The notes under the pieces are model-generated. The model was not told the origin of the DNA, ran no database searches, and worked only from the letters and a program-made list of their open reading frames with translations. The position numbers and the translations under genes were made by a program. From contig JAKSDI010000221.1 in NCBI GenBank assembly GCA_022360175.1, positions 1-36,839 on the forward strand: a stretch of DNA of 36,839 bases. Reading direction: 5' to 3'. Positions 15,021 through 24,803 of the stretch are shown here, one piece after another; position 1 is the first letter of the stretch; each line of letters starts with the position of its first letter. The DNA comes from Chitinophagales bacterium (GTDB lineage Bacteria; Bacteroidota; Bacteroidia; Chitinophagales; Saprospiraceae).

Positions 15021-17573
15021 TTATTTATTAACGTCTGATTTTGCTTCTTTTGAAAGAGCAACACTTAAGCCATCTTTATCTTCATTCAGATTAGCTTGTA
15101 ATATACTCCCCTCAGAAGGACGTTCATTTAAAATGAATTCTGCCAATGGATCTTCTATGTATTTCTGAATTGCTCTATGTAAAGGACGAGCACCAAACTG
15201 AGGGTCATATCCTTTTTCCGCAACAAACTTTTTAGCTGCTTCAGACAATACTAGAGAATATCCCATATTATTAAGTCGCTTGTATAGATCCTGTAGCGTA
15301 ATATCAATAATCTGGAAGATATCATCTTGCCCTAGGCTATTGAAAATAACTACATCATCAATACGATTCAGGAATTCAGGTGAGAATGTGCGCTTAAGAG
15401 CATTTTGAATAACACTCTTAGCGTGATCATCGGCTGTTTCCTGGCGAGCCTTAGTTGAAAAACCAACGCCTTGTCCAAAATCCTTTAATTGGCGTACACC
15501 AATATTAGATGTCATAATGATCAAGGTATTTTTGAAATCAACCTTACGGCCAAGTCCATCCGTCAATTGACCATCATCCAGCACTTGCAATAAGATGTTG
15601 TAAACATCAGGGTGAGCCTTTTCTATTTCATCCAGCAGGATAACGGAATAAGGCTTTCTGCGAACTCGTTCAGTAAGTTGTCCTCCTTCTTCATAGCCAA
15701 CGTATCCCGGAGGCGCACCAATAAGACGGCTAACGGAGAATTTTTCCATGTATTCACTCATGTCAATGCGGATCAGTGCATCATCAGAGTCAAATATATA
15801 ACGAGCAAGTGCTTTTGCCAGCTCTGTTTTACCTACACCAGTAGGCCCAAGGAAAATAAATGAACCTATCGGCTTAGAAGGATCTTTAAGGCCTACGCGA
15901 TTACGCTGTATTGCTTTGGTGATTTTATCAATCGCTTCATCCTGCCCAACAATCACTTTCTGCATATCTTGATCCATGCCAACGAGCTTTTTACTCTCGC
16001 TTTGGGCTACTCTCTTTACAGGAATGCCCGTCATCATGGATACTACTTCAGCTATATCTTCTTCTTCAACTGGATAGCGTTTTGTTTTCGATTCTTCTTC
16101 CCATTGCACTTTTGCAAATTCGAGTTGACGTACCAGTTTAGATTCTTTGTCACGCAGATCGGCAGCTTTTTCGTACTGCTGATTTTTTACAGCCTGATTT
16201 TTTTGTTCCTTGAGTTCTTCAATCTTCTTTTCAAGCTCCTCAATATGTTCTGGAACATGAATGTTTTTTAGATGGACACGAGCACCTACTTCATCTAAAA
16301 CATCAATGGCCTTGTCCGGTAGAAAACGATCACTGATGTAACGATCACTCAGTTTTACACATGCACGTACCGCTTCATCAGAGTAGTTCACATTGTGGAA
16401 TTCCTCGTATTTAGGTTTAATATTCTCCAGAATGTTAACAGCCTCTTCAGCAGTAGGAGGATCTACCATTACTTTTTGGAAACGACGATCCAAAGCACCA
16501 TCTTTTTCAATATGTTGGCGATATTCATCCAATGTGGAAGCACCAATACATTGAAGTTCTCCACGTGCTAAGGCTGGCTTGAAGATATTGGAAGCATCTA
16601 GTGAACCGGTTGCGCCACCTGCTCCCACGATTGTATGAATTTCATCAATGAATAGAATAACATCTCTGGATTTTTCCAGCTCATTCATGATGGCTTTCAT
16701 GCGTTCCTCAAACTGGCCTCGATACTTAGTGCCTGCTACTAGGGCTGCCAGGTCAAGCATTACTATACGCTTATTGAAAAGGGTACGAGATACCTTTTTT
16801 TGAATGATGCGTAAAGCAAGTCCTTCTACAATAGCTGTTTTACCTACACCTGGTTCACCTATAAGAATAGGATTGTTTTTCTTACGGCGACTGAGAATTT
16901 GTGATACACGCTCTATCTCATTTTCTCTACCAATAATAGGATCAAGCCTTCCTTCTTCAGCCAGTTTAGTAATATCCCTTCCAAAGTTGTCCAATACAGG
17001 AGTTCTTGATTTAGCAGGGCCTTTGCGTTGTTGCTGATAGCGGCCTCCCTGCTCTTCTTCTTCATAGGGTTCTTCCTGGTCGGAAGGAGCTTGTGCGAAG
17101 GTATCCATACCATTAGTGAAGTCCTGCTCCTGGCGGACGTATTCCAGTTCTGCTTTAAAAATATCGTAGTCGACATCAAAGCGATTCAATATTTTTGAAG
17201 CAGGATTGTCCTGATGCTTAAGAATGGATAATAATAAGTGCTCAGGGCAAATCTCTTCGCTTTTAAGCATTTTTGCTTCAAGAAAAGTAACTTTTAATAC
17301 TTTCTCAGCCTGCTTGTTCAAGGGGAGGTTCCCTACATTTAGTGTAGTACGCCGTGATCCATCTCTTCTTACTGATTCTTCTATCGTTTGCCGAAGATCT
17401 GATCCATTAACGTCTAGTGAATTGAGCACCTTGGTGACTAGGCCATTCTCTCCTGCCATTATACCAAGCAGCAGGTGTTCCGTCCCGATATAGTCATGCC
17501 CAAGGCGAATAGCTTCATCGCGACTTTTGGTAATAACCTGTTTTACCTTTTGTGAAAATCGTTTATTGTTCAT
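15021..17573 (-). CDS. clpC: ClpC-type AAA+ unfoldase, Clp protease ATP-binding subunit
   Basis: An 850-residue Hsp100 unfoldase that feeds substrates to ClpP in the cytoplasm. Domains in order: double Clp N repeat (about 1-150), an acidic, Gln-rich linker (about 160-190), AAA+ module 1 (Walker A GEPGVGKT 239-246, Walker B near 306-311), a middle domain with a UVR-like motif ([12 protein letters not shown], about 466-477), and AAA+ module 2 (Walker A GPTGVGKT 576-583, Walker [13 protein letters not shown]). The C-terminal D2 segment follows. The UVR-like motif and double N repeat mark ClpC rather than ClpA or ClpB. The gene is monocistronic, with a terminator downstream and a divergent STAS gene upstream. 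A near-consensus promoter box lies about 30 bases before the start. Confidence 0.96.
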   Translation of the reverse strand: MNNKRFSQKVKQVITKSRDEAIRLGHDYIGTEHLLLGIMAGENGLVTKVLNSLDVNGSDLRQTIEESVRRDGSRRTTLNVGNLPLNKQAEKVLKVTFLEAKMLKSEEICPEHLLLSILKHQDNPASKILNRFDVDYDIFKAELEYVRQEQDFTNGMDTFAQAPSDQEEPYEEEEQGGRYQQQRKGPAKSRTPVLDNFGRDITKLAEEGRLDPIIGRENEIERVSQILSRRKKNNPILIGEPGVGKTAIVEGLALRIIQKKVSRTLFNKRIVMLDLAALVAGTKYRGQFEERMKAIMNELEKSRDVILFIDEIHTIVGAGGATGSLDASNIFKPALARGELQCIGASTLDEYRQHIEKDGALDRRFQKVMVDPPTAEEAVNILENIKPKYEEFHNVNYSDEAVRACVKLSDRYISDRFLPDKAIDVLDEVGARVHLKNIHVPEHIEELEKKIEELKEQKNQAVKNQQYEKAADLRDKESKLVRQLEFAKVQWEEESKTKRYPVEEEDIAEVVSMMTGIPVKRVAQSESKKLVGMDQDMQKVIVGQDEAIDKITKAIQRNRVGLKDPSKPIGSFIFLGPTGVGKTELAKALARYIFDSDDALIRIDMSEYMEKFSVSRLIGAPPGYVGYEEGGQLTERVRRKPYSVILLDEIEKAHPDVYNILLQVLDDGQLTDGLGRKVDFKNTLIIMTSNIGVRQLKDFGQGVGFSTKARQETADDHAKSVIQNALKRTFSPEFLNRIDDVVIFNSLGQDDIFQIIDITLQDLYKRLNNMGYSLVLSEAAKKFVAEKGYDPQFGARPLHRAIQKYIEDPLAEFILNERPSEGSILQANLNEDKDGLSVALSKEAKSDVNK

Positions 17574-17604
17574 ATTTTTTCGATCTCTTGCAAAATGTTA
17601 CCCG

Positions 17605-17613
17605 CAAACAATA
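17605..17613 (-). promoter_or_regulatory. Possible clpC -7 box
   Basis: The - strand reads TATTGTTTG, a TA-TTTG box with three rather than two bases between the halves. A TTG lies a suitable distance upstream (in ATTGTTGAATAA). It is 32 bases before the clpC start. The spacing deviation keeps this tentative. Confidence 0.3.
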
Positions 17614-17955
17614 ATAGTACTAATTATTCAACAATACAATACCTACAAGCCTTTAGTTTCTTAATAAACTATTAAATGTTTGGCAGGTAAACGGATAAAG
17701 GTGAATGTTTGTTATAGGTTGAAAAATTACAGAAAAAATGATGCCAGCTTTTCTTGCAATATTAAGTTTTGATGGAATGGCATGTTTATTTTTCTTACTT
17801 TTACTTCCTAACAAAGGAATACCTCTATAGGTTTAATCAACTTTATGACACTATTGATTATAGAATCACGAAAGTGTATGGCTGATAAACCTGAAGAGAA
17901 ATTACCTGAAACAAACATTTGCTGTAAAGGACTAGTAATAGTCCGGTTTTATTGA

Positions 17956-17963
17956 TATTTTTG
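17956..17963 (+). promoter_or_regulatory. Candidate -7 box before the STAS gene
   Basis: TATTTTTG matches TAnnTTTG and is followed by CG, as is the box before the ammonium transporter gene. It lies 36 bases before the STAS start. No good -33 TTG is at the expected distance. Confidence 0.45.
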
Positions 17964-17998
17964 CGCTTGTGCCAAATTAAAAGTAATCATTTTACTGT

Positions 17999-18391
17999 AT
18001 GAAATTCACCTTAGATAAACAAGAACGCTACACCGTTTTTAAACTAGAAGAAGAACAACTTAACTCTTTATCTGCCCCTCAACTAAAGTCTGAGTTGGTC
18101 ATTCTTGCTAATGAAGGAGTCATTAATTTAATCATGGATTTGTCAAATGTGGTATTTGTCGATTCGTCAGGTTTAAGTGCCATATTGACAGCTGACCGTA
18201 TTTGGAAGGGGCTTGGCAACTTCGTTTTGACAGGTGTAGCCCATCCTAATGTAAAGAAGCTTATTGAAATATCACGTCTCAATACTGTCCTTAATATTAT
18301 TCCTACTGTTTCTGAATCCATTGATTATATTTTCATGGACGAAATAGAGAAAGAATTAAATGATGAAGGAGAAAGTGATTCAGACATGTAA
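17999..18391 (+). CDS. STAS-domain protein (anti-sigma factor antagonist-like)
   Basis: A 130-residue single STAS domain of the SpoIIAA/RsbV type, which in characterised systems binds a serine kinase/anti-sigma factor and is switched off by phosphorylation. The phospho-acceptor motif VDSSGLS is present, with Ser57 aligning to the regulated serine. The C-terminal 20 residues are acidic and form an extra tail. No kinase or sigma factor gene is nearby, so the partner is unknown. The gene is followed by a terminator and then by RNase Z after 79 bases. Confidence 0.88.
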   Translation: MKFTLDKQERYTVFKLEEEQLNSLSAPQLKSELVILANEGVINLIMDLSNVVFVDSSGLSAILTADRIWKGLGNFVLTGVAHPNVKKLIEISRLNTVLNIIPTVSESIDYIFMDEIEKELNDEGESDSDM

Positions 18392-18413
18392 CCTTTTAAT
18401 GGTTGTATGATTT

Positions 18414-18459
18414 AAAGTGGAGCAGGGAAATCATTATCCTGCTCCACTTTTATTTTAAT
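18414..18459 (+). terminator. Intrinsic terminator after the STAS gene
   Basis: AAAGTGGAGCAGG (18414-18426) and CCTGCTCCACTTT (18438-18450) form a 13-bp stem with an 11-base loop, followed by a T-rich tail. It ends only about 15-20 bases before the RNase Z start, so RNase Z expression would need read-through or a promoter inside this stretch. Confidence 0.85.
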
Positions 18460-18470
18460 GGCTGTTCAAG

Positions 18471-19382
18471 ATGTTTAAATTTGAAGTCCAATTTCTTGGT
18501 ACAAGTGGAGCCGTACCTGCTTATGGGCGTTTTCCCTGTTGTCAGCTTGTAAATATACAGGAGCGCTTGTATATGGTAGATTGTGGCGAAGGCGCTCAAA
18601 TGCGTATTGCCGAGTATCAGGTGAAATGGGGGAAAATAGGAACTCTTTTCATTAGCCATATGCATGGAGACCATATATATGGCATAATAGGGCTACTGAC
18701 TTCAATGAGTTTAAATAGAAGAACACAGCCTTTCACGATTTATGGGCCTTCAGAGTTAGAATCGTTTATAAAGCATCAGCTTAATTTCAGTGGTGAATTA
18801 TTATTTCCTCTTCAATTTCAATCTGTAGACCCTACAAAATACAAGAAAATATACGAAGACGAGGTTTCCCTGGTCTATAGTATTCCACTCAACCATAGTA
18901 TTCCTACCTGTGGTTTTTTGTTTAAAGAAAAGGAACGTCCACGGAATATGATTGCCGAGAAAATAAAGCAATATGAGATTCCGTATCAATATATTCCTGC
19001 TATTAAGGATGGAGCTAATTTTCAGTTGCCTGATGGTGAGATAATTCCTAATAAGGAGCTTACTAAACCTCCGCTAAAAGCTCGTTCATATGCATTTTGT
19101 TCTGATACAGCCTATACCGAAGCAATCGTTCCTTTTGTATCAGGTGTAGATTTACTATATCATGAAGCTACTTTTACAGATGAACATAAGCAGCAGGCTA
19201 TAGAAACGATGCATAGTACAGCCAGGCAAGCTGCTGCTATTGCTTTACAGGCAAATGCGAAACAACTGATTTTAGGGCATTTCTCTTCTCGTTATAAAAT
19301 ATTAGATGCTTTATTAGGAGAAGCAAAGGAGGTTTTTTTTGATACTAAATTGGCAATAGATGGTTTGACTATTAGTATCTGA
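18471..19382 (+). CDS. rnz: Ribonuclease Z
   Basis: A 303-residue metallo-beta-lactamase fold endonuclease that matures tRNA 3' ends. The N-terminal FLGTSGAVPAYGR segment is the family signature and the zinc motif HMHGDH is at about 63-68. Further metal ligands lie in FCSDTAY near 205 and in the C-terminal LGHFSSRY. The length matches the short bacterial RNase Z form (about 300). The start at 18471 gives the usual family N-terminus. A strong terminator separates it from the STAS gene, so although the two are adjacent, co-transcription would be partial. Confidence 0.95.
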   Translation: MFKFEVQFLGTSGAVPAYGRFPCCQLVNIQERLYMVDCGEGAQMRIAEYQVKWGKIGTLFISHMHGDHIYGIIGLLTSMSLNRRTQPFTIYGPSELESFIKHQLNFSGELLFPLQFQSVDPTKYKKIYEDEVSLVYSIPLNHSIPTCGFLFKEKERPRNMIAEKIKQYEIPYQYIPAIKDGANFQLPDGEIIPNKELTKPPLKARSYAFCSDTAYTEAIVPFVSGVDLLYHEATFTDEHKQQAIETMHSTARQAAAIALQANAKQLILGHFSSRYKILDALLGEAKEVFFDTKLAIDGLTISI

Positions 19383-19835
19383 TTTTGTAATAGTTTGAAA
19401 ATGATTCATTTAGAGAGTAATACTTGTTATTCTTTGCCCAATAAGCTTCCCCTTCAATAAAACATTTACTAAGAAAATAATTATATTCCGCTATGTGTCA
19501 CACTATCACAAACCTGATATATATATAAGAAAAAAATAATTTAAAAAGTACTTGTTAATGAAAGCTTATAGTTGGGATAATTGATTTTGAAATTAATAGA
19601 TGTATAGAATCTATTAATTTTGAATGTCACAGATTTAAAAAAAACGATATTGATAGAGAAAAGCTTAGAAAGTATATTGTTCTTCGTATAGTTGATAGGT
19701 AGATATCTCCCACTAGAAAACAGACACATCATAATAACGCTTTTACCCCCCAATGGATTCAACCTATGTTGATCTAGCCATTCTTATGCCTTGATCAACC
19801 AATAGGGATTATAACATTAACAAATTTTGCACATT
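19383..19835. other. AT-rich intergenic region before the secreted protease
   Basis: About 450 bases, strongly AT-rich, with runs such as TATATATATA. I found no convincing ORF, terminator or TAnnTTTG box. A 73-codon - strand frame (19541-19762) has a composition typical of translated AT-rich noncoding DNA. The promoter of the next gene must lie here but is not recognisable. Confidence 0.5.
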
Positions 19836-21734
19836 ATGAAATTTTCCCCCTTTGCACTATTGGGTGTACTAGTCTGTTTATGCATCTCAAACAAAAACCT
19901 TATCGCACAATGCACTACCCTCCATCCTGAAATAGAAGAGCAATTTGCTAAAAGCGAATTGGTTATTGAGGGAAAAGTGATAGCTACAGAAAGCTTTTAT
20001 GATAAGGAAGCTGCTTTTATTTATACAAAAAATTTCATCACAGTACATAAAGCATTTAAAGGCGTTCCTAAAAGTGAAACAATTACATTAGTTACTTTGG
20101 GTGGTACCATTGATGATGAAGCAATTGTGTTTTCAGGAACTTTAAAATTAGATATTGGCGCTAGTGGAGTATTCTTTTTGCGACAATATACAGGGCATCG
20201 GCTTGCATCAGAAACTTCCTTGCTTTATCGTCCTCTGGCAGAACAAGATTCATATATATCTTATCGGCCTGACTGGAAAGAGGCATATGGTCATGGTCAA
20301 GTATATTATAAACTTGAATCATTATACAAGAAATTAGAACGTTTGGGAGGTAGTTCCTTCATAGAATTGCAGGAAGCAACTTTAAATGTAATTCGTAACC
20401 CTGGTATGCATGTGTCAGAAATTAGCCCCTCGATTGCAAATGCAGGAGCTGAAGATACCGTATATATTCATGGCGAAGGCTTTGGTGATATACCTGGCAC
20501 TATTTTTTATTCAAATGCAGATAATGGAGGTTTTGGTTATACCAGTACTTTTCCCTGGCATATTATCTCCTGGTCCGATTCAGTGCTTGTCTCAAGAATA
20601 CCCCACAAGGCAGGTACAGGAGATATGATTATTTTAGGGTCAAATAGTATTGCATTTAGCCAGCACGAGTTAGATGTTCAATATGCTCACACCAATGTGT
20701 TAAGTTCACATGTTTTTCATCAACCTCAATTGGTAGATGAAGGAGATGACGAAAATGGAGGATATCTCTTCAGGATTAGTGATAATGCAGAAAATAGTGG
20801 AGTCCCTATTATGGAGGAAGAAGGGGCATACGAAGCAATTCTTCGAGCGGTTAATACATGGCGGGATTCATCTGCAGCCCCTCTATACTTCAGCAGAGAT
20901 TGCCCCTTTACAGAATTACAGGAGCCTGGAGGATTAGATGATGACATTAATCTTATTACGTTTGACAATGATGCATGGGATCTTGACATAGAGGTTAGCC
21001 CATATACTTTAGCAGTGACGATCTCAAGATACATTCGTTGTTCTGGTACAGATTGGGAAGTATCGGATATTGATATTATACTTCGCCGAGATGGTAATCC
21101 TAATGGAATAGGAGGGGCAATTACATGGAATTTTTCTGAAATAGAACCCCACGAGGGAGCATTGGATTTTCAGACGGTAGTATTGCATGAATTAGGCCAT
21201 GCTTTACAATTGCAACATGTTGTAGATCCCGAGGCAGTTATGCATTATTCCACGACTTTTGGAGAGGCAAAGCGCAATCTTGGAGAATTGGATGATGAAG
21301 CAGGTGCAGATTACGTATTAGGCCATAGTTTTAGTTACGAACCACCGCAACTTAATTGTTGGCCCACTTCCCATTTTTCAACAGATCGTACACTTCATCC
21401 ATATAATGAAAATCATGTATGTAACCCTGATACAAGCCTGGCAGAAGGATTTTATCAGGCTACTGATGATCATCATGATCATAAAATAGAAGTGTACCCC
21501 AATCCAGTCAAAAAAGGAGAGCAATTATTCATTGAATATATTAATGTCACAGAAAGGGAGATTTTAGTCGAATTATTCTCTGTCCAGGGGAAGGCTTTGC
21601 TCTCTGAGAAAGTTCATTCACATTCAGGGAGTAATAAGATAAAAGTAGCATTGCCTTTACTGGATGCAGGGTTTTATCTTTTGAAGCTTGATGATGGAGC
21701 AGAAATTTATCGACAAAAGATAGTTTATCAATAA
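19836..21734 (+). CDS. Secreted matrixin-like metalloprotease with IPT-like and type IX sorting domains
   Basis: A 632-residue predicted exported protein. The start is the ATG at 19836, which gives a normal signal peptide (about 1-25, ending LIAQC); the frame could also open at a TTG nine bases earlier. After the signal is a region (about 26-120) of the type often seen in secreted Bacteroidota proteins, then an IPT/TIG-like beta domain (about 190-275: ISPSIANAGAEDTVYIHGEGFG). The zinc site HELGHALQLQH (His451, Glu452, His455, His461) with a following Met in AVMHY marks a metzincin, matrixin-like protease domain. Residues from about 550 (KIEVYPNPV) form a type A sorting domain that directs export through the type IX system. 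The substrate is unknown. It is monocistronic. Confidence 0.87.
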   Translation: MKFSPFALLGVLVCLCISNKNLIAQCTTLHPEIEEQFAKSELVIEGKVIATESFYDKEAAFIYTKNFITVHKAFKGVPKSETITLVTLGGTIDDEAIVFSGTLKLDIGASGVFFLRQYTGHRLASETSLLYRPLAEQDSYISYRPDWKEAYGHGQVYYKLESLYKKLERLGGSSFIELQEATLNVIRNPGMHVSEISPSIANAGAEDTVYIHGEGFGDIPGTIFYSNADNGGFGYTSTFPWHIISWSDSVLVSRIPHKAGTGDMIILGSNSIAFSQHELDVQYAHTNVLSSHVFHQPQLVDEGDDENGGYLFRISDNAENSGVPIMEEEGAYEAILRAVNTWRDSSAAPLYFSRDCPFTELQEPGGLDDDINLITFDNDAWDLDIEVSPYTLAVTISRYIRCSGTDWEVSDIDIILRRDGNPNGIGGAITWNFSEIEPHEGALDFQTVVLHELGHALQLQHVVDPEAVMHYSTTFGEAKRNLGELDDEAGADYVLGHSFSYEPPQLNCWPTSHFSTDRTLHPYNENHVCNPDTSLAEGFYQATDDHHDHKIEVYPNPVKKGEQLFIEYINVTEREILVELFSVQGKALLSEKVHSHSGSNKIKVALPLLDAGFYLLKLDDGAEIYRQKIVYQ

Positions 21735-22166
21735 GTTAAGATTTTAATCTTGCTGCTCTTTGATAAATAACTATTGCATTTCTGTGCATATCAAACAGTT
21801 TTTATTGTAAGAATAATATTGAAAAATGAAGGTCAGTATTTATGTCACGTTTTTCAAAATAAACATATTCGGATAGGAGTGTTTTTTCTATGTAAAATGC
21901 TGGATATGTATTGTTTGTGATGTATTTTTAAACTTGTACGCATGGAGGTTTTTGTATGAATCAATATGTGTAAATTTTACTATGTCACAAAAAGAGTTAA
22001 AATGGATGGAATCTTGTTCGAGTGTTTTGTTCCTTTGTAAATATCAGATAAGAATAGCAATAAGGCTCTTTTGATTTTGAATGTAATTAAACTTAAAATA
22101 TAAAATTTGGTTTTATAGCCAAATTACTAAGAATTAGTGTTGTTCATAGTGTTTGTTTATCGTTAG

Positions 22167-22199
22167 AACCCTATCAAAGTTATTGATAGGGTTTTTTAT
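22167..22199 (+). terminator. Intrinsic terminator in the long intergenic region
   Basis: AACCCTATCAA (22167-22177) and TTGATAGGGTT (22183-22193) form a perfect 11-bp stem with a 5-base loop, followed by a T-rich tail. It is far from the preceding gene (433 bases after its stop). Confidence 0.88.
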
Positions 22200-22360
22200 T
22201 TGCCAATGCTGGGAATGCTTCTAAAAAGCAAAGAGAAAATAGCTATAAGAGAGTAACTCTGATCTAGTAAGGGTGTCACTTATAGTAAATAGAGATTGAT
22301 TCCAGGGGCATTCAACATGGCATATAAAGGCAGAAAATTCTGGAGCATACTATTCCTGTG

Positions 22361-22377
22361 TTTACAGCTATTGTAAA
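22361..22377. promoter_or_regulatory. Possible operator dyad before the VWA gene
   Basis: TTTACA (22361-22366) and TGTAAA (22372-22377) form a perfect 6+6 inverted repeat with a 5-base spacer, 48 bases before the start of the next gene. Spacing and symmetry suit a dimeric repressor or activator site, but the binding protein is unknown. Confidence 0.3.
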
Positions 22378-22425
22378 TCGCAATTTTCCCTCCTTTTTCC
22401 CGTTTCAACAATAAACCTCAGTTCT

Positions 22426-23991
22426 ATGCCTATTCGAATGTTACTACATTGTTTGCTCATATGTATTCCCTTATTTTCCATAGCACAGATAGATACAATT
22501 ACTTCTCCCTGGAGTCGTAATAACTTGCCAGAAGCTACGGAGACAAAAGTTCAGCTCAGCCTTCAGGTTTTTGATATGCGTAATCGACCAGTAACAGGTC
22601 TGAATCTCTGGTTTGTTCAGGAGAGAATTGATGAAATATATAGTGCACGAACTGATGAACAGGGAAAGGTCTATTTGCTTTTGCCGAAAGGCACTACTTT
22701 CACGGTAAATAGTGCGGATGAGGCAGGCTTTGAGACGATCAAAACCATTAATCGCGGATTTGTACGAAGTAGGTTAGCAATAGGGTATTCACCAAAAACT
22801 TACAAGGAAATAGTTCAAAATGATACCATTTATCAAGAGGTACCGGAAGAGCAAATGCCTACCCATTCTCGTATATTATTAAAACTCACAGTAACTGATT
22901 TTGAAGGACGGCCACATGATGAAGAACAATTGTTCTTTGCCTGTAAAGGAAAATCAGAAGTGTATGTAGCACAAACTAACAAAGAAGGTAAGGCTTTTTT
23001 GATGTTGCCAAAAGGAGATAGCCTTTTTATGCATACTCTGTTTGAAAGAAACATTACTGATTTGTATTTTAAAGATGATAAGATGGCAGGCATCCTGAAT
23101 TTACGTTACAAAACAATAGGCTCTAAAGCAATTTTAGCCAGAAAGGCAGAACGAGAGCGGGAAGCTAGCAGACGAGATTCGATGTTGAAAATAGCAAAAA
23201 TAAGAGATTCACTGGATTTTTTAGGAGGGGCAAGAGAAGGTAAAGGCCTGTTGAATGCTTATTCGTATGGCACTCCTTTTAGTGAGATAAAATCTACGTT
23301 AAACACAATTACTGAAGAAACACGATCAGCTTTGGAAGCAGATCAAAAATATTTTGAAAAAGCTGGCTACGAACTAAATTCAGCACTGTATCGCCATAAA
23401 GAATTATGGGCAAATAAGGTGATTGTAAGTGATGTGACGGGAAGTATGTCGCCTTATTTGGATCAAATATTATTGTGGCATGCCTTGGCAATAGTGCCAG
23501 GTGAAAATAATCGTTATTTATTTTTTAATGATGGGGATGATAAATCTTCTGCCGAAAAAAAGATAGGAGAAACAGGAGGAATATATGCTTGTGAGGATAG
23601 GGAAATGGAGAAAATAATGCAGGTAATGAAAAGAAGTATGGATGCTGGTTGGGGAGGAGAGTCTGTTGAAAATGATATCGAAGCATTAATAGAAGGAACA
23701 CGTATGATGGGAGAAGGTGATGAATTAATTTTGTTGGCAGACAATTATAGTAATGTGCGAGACTTAGAGTTGTTGGCTCAATTAAATGTACCTGTAAGAG
23801 TGGTGCTTGCTGGTGTAGATTATGGAGTGAATGAGGAATACCTCCATCTTGCATATATGACAGGTGGCTCTATTCATACACTGGAGGAAGATATTTTTCA
23901 TCTTACCAGATTAAATGATGGAGAAATTATCACTGTGGGTGACTACAGATATAGAGTAAATGCCGGTACTTTTATACAAATCAAAGATTAA
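22426..23991 (+). CDS. Secreted VWA-domain protein with duplicated N-terminal domains
   Basis: A 521-residue protein with a signal peptide (about 1-20, ending FSIAQ). Two related domains follow, about 38-120 and 145-220: both read L-x-V-x-D...GRP/NRP...L-x-F-x-x-x...Y-x-A-x-T-(D/N)-(E/K)-x-GK-x-(Y/F)-L-(M/L)-LPKG, resembling carboxypeptidase-regulatory or Ig-like beta sandwiches. After a charged, Arg-rich helical stretch (about 235-300) comes a VWA-like domain (about 330-500) with metal-site motif DVTGSMS (Asp336, Thr338, Ser340). There is no type IX sorting domain, so it is probably periplasmic. The function is unknown. It stands alone between two intergenic regions. Confidence 0.72.
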   Translation: MPIRMLLHCLLICIPLFSIAQIDTITSPWSRNNLPEATETKVQLSLQVFDMRNRPVTGLNLWFVQERIDEIYSARTDEQGKVYLLLPKGTTFTVNSADEAGFETIKTINRGFVRSRLAIGYSPKTYKEIVQNDTIYQEVPEEQMPTHSRILLKLTVTDFEGRPHDEEQLFFACKGKSEVYVAQTNKEGKAFLMLPKGDSLFMHTLFERNITDLYFKDDKMAGILNLRYKTIGSKAILARKAEREREASRRDSMLKIAKIRDSLDFLGGAREGKGLLNAYSYGTPFSEIKSTLNTITEETRSALEADQKYFEKAGYELNSALYRHKELWANKVIVSDVTGSMSPYLDQILLWHALAIVPGENNRYLFFNDGDDKSSAEKKIGETGGIYACEDREMEKIMQVMKRSMDAGWGGESVENDIEALIEGTRMMGEGDELILLADNYSNVRDLELLAQLNVPVRVVLAGVDYGVNEEYLHLAYMTGGSIHTLEEDIFHLTRLNDGEIITVGDYRYRVNAGTFIQIKD

Positions 23992-24069
23992 GGCCCATGG
24001 TTTTTTTAAAAGTCATGTCAACATTATAAACTTAATTTTCAAGGATACTGTTCAGCCAATAAAAACAAT

Positions 24070-24714
24070 ATGAGATCGAACATCCAGGATTTGAGAAAAG
24101 ATTATACTGCTGATACCTTACTGGAAAAGGCAATCCAAGGTGATCCTATTGAACAGTTTAAGGTTTGGTTTGATCAGGCCTTGCAAGCAGATGTTCCCGA
24201 ACCCAACGCGATGACATTGGCTACCGCCGATCGCAATGGTAAACCTTCTGCCAGAATAGTTTTACTAAAAGGAATAGGACAGGATGGTTTTGTTTTTTAT
24301 ACAAACTATCAAAGTCATAAAGGCAAAGAACTTGAAGAAAATCCTCAAGCTGCCCTCGTATTTCATTGGCATCAATTACAACGCCAAATACGAATAGAAG
24401 GACGGGTGGAAATGATTAGTGAGGAGGCATCAACAACTTATTTTCAATCTCGCCCCAAAGGCAGTCAAATTGGAGCTTGGGCATCTCCTCAAAGCCAGGC
24501 TATAAAAAGTAGAGAATTGCTGGAGGACAATGTCCAAAGGTTGGAAGAAAAATATAAAGACGTAGAGCAACTACCACGCCCCTTGCATTGGGGAGGATAT
24601 CGTGTGATTCCTGAAAAAATAGAGTTTTGGCAAGGCAGAAGTAGTCGTTTACATGATAGAATTCAGTATGTAAAAGAGGGAATGAAATGGAAGGTGAATA
24701 GATTAGCGCCATAA
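24070..24714 (+). CDS. pdxH: Pyridoxamine 5'-phosphate oxidase
   Basis: An FMN-dependent oxidase that makes pyridoxal 5'-phosphate from pyridoxine or pyridoxamine phosphate, the last step or salvage step of vitamin B6 synthesis. The 214 residues match the family. Typical segments are RIVLLKG and FVFYTNYQSHKGKEL (FMN and phosphate binding, about 64-95), IRIEGRVE (about 114-121), SRPKGSQIGAWAS (about 132-144) and the C-terminal signature EFWQGRSSRLHDR (about 185-198). PLP made here serves enzymes such as MetY. No partner gene is adjacent. Confidence 0.96.
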   Translation: MRSNIQDLRKDYTADTLLEKAIQGDPIEQFKVWFDQALQADVPEPNAMTLATADRNGKPSARIVLLKGIGQDGFVFYTNYQSHKGKELEENPQAALVFHWHQLQRQIRIEGRVEMISEEASTTYFQSRPKGSQIGAWASPQSQAIKSRELLEDNVQRLEEKYKDVEQLPRPLHWGGYRVIPEKIEFWQGRSSRLHDRIQYVKEGMKWKVNRLAP

Positions 24715-24803
24715 TTAGTATCTTTAAAGACTATCTAATTAGGCATTTATTATTTTTCGGTTTCAAGTTACTGGATTGCAACTTGAATTAATTAATTCTC
24801 TAT

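Larger units (their letters stand above)
17574..17998. other. Divergent promoter region between clpC and the STAS gene
   Basis: This 425-base region must carry promoters for both divergent genes. On + it holds TATTTTTG (17956-17963). Just upstream is a short hairpin, GGACTA (17929-17934) with TAGTCC (17939-17944). A 36-codon ORF at 17845-17955 is open but has no recognisable features and I do not call it. The rest shows no repeats. Confidence 0.5.
21735..22425. other. Long intergenic region with hairpins and a terminator
   Basis: About 690 bases without a credible protein gene. It contains a 7-bp hairpin (AATTTGG 22104-22110 with CCAAATT 22119-22125), a clear intrinsic terminator at 22167-22199 and the dyad TTTACA-N5-TGTAAA at 22361-22377. 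The terminator is about 430 bases past the preceding stop, so a long 3' untranslated region or an independent small RNA ending there are both possible. Confidence 0.5.

Noticed and set aside
17845-17955. 36-codon ORF upstream of the STAS gene
   Set aside because: No ribosome-binding signal, no recognisable motif, and it overlaps a hairpin. Such frames are expected by chance.
19541-19762. 73-codon - strand ORF in the AT-rich gap
   Set aside because: Composition (many I, N, K, F, Y, S) is that of translated AT-rich noncoding DNA, and there is no promoter, motif or neighbour relation.
23525-23854. Long - strand ORFs opposite the VWA gene
   Set aside because: They lie wholly within a well-supported + strand gene and show no family features.
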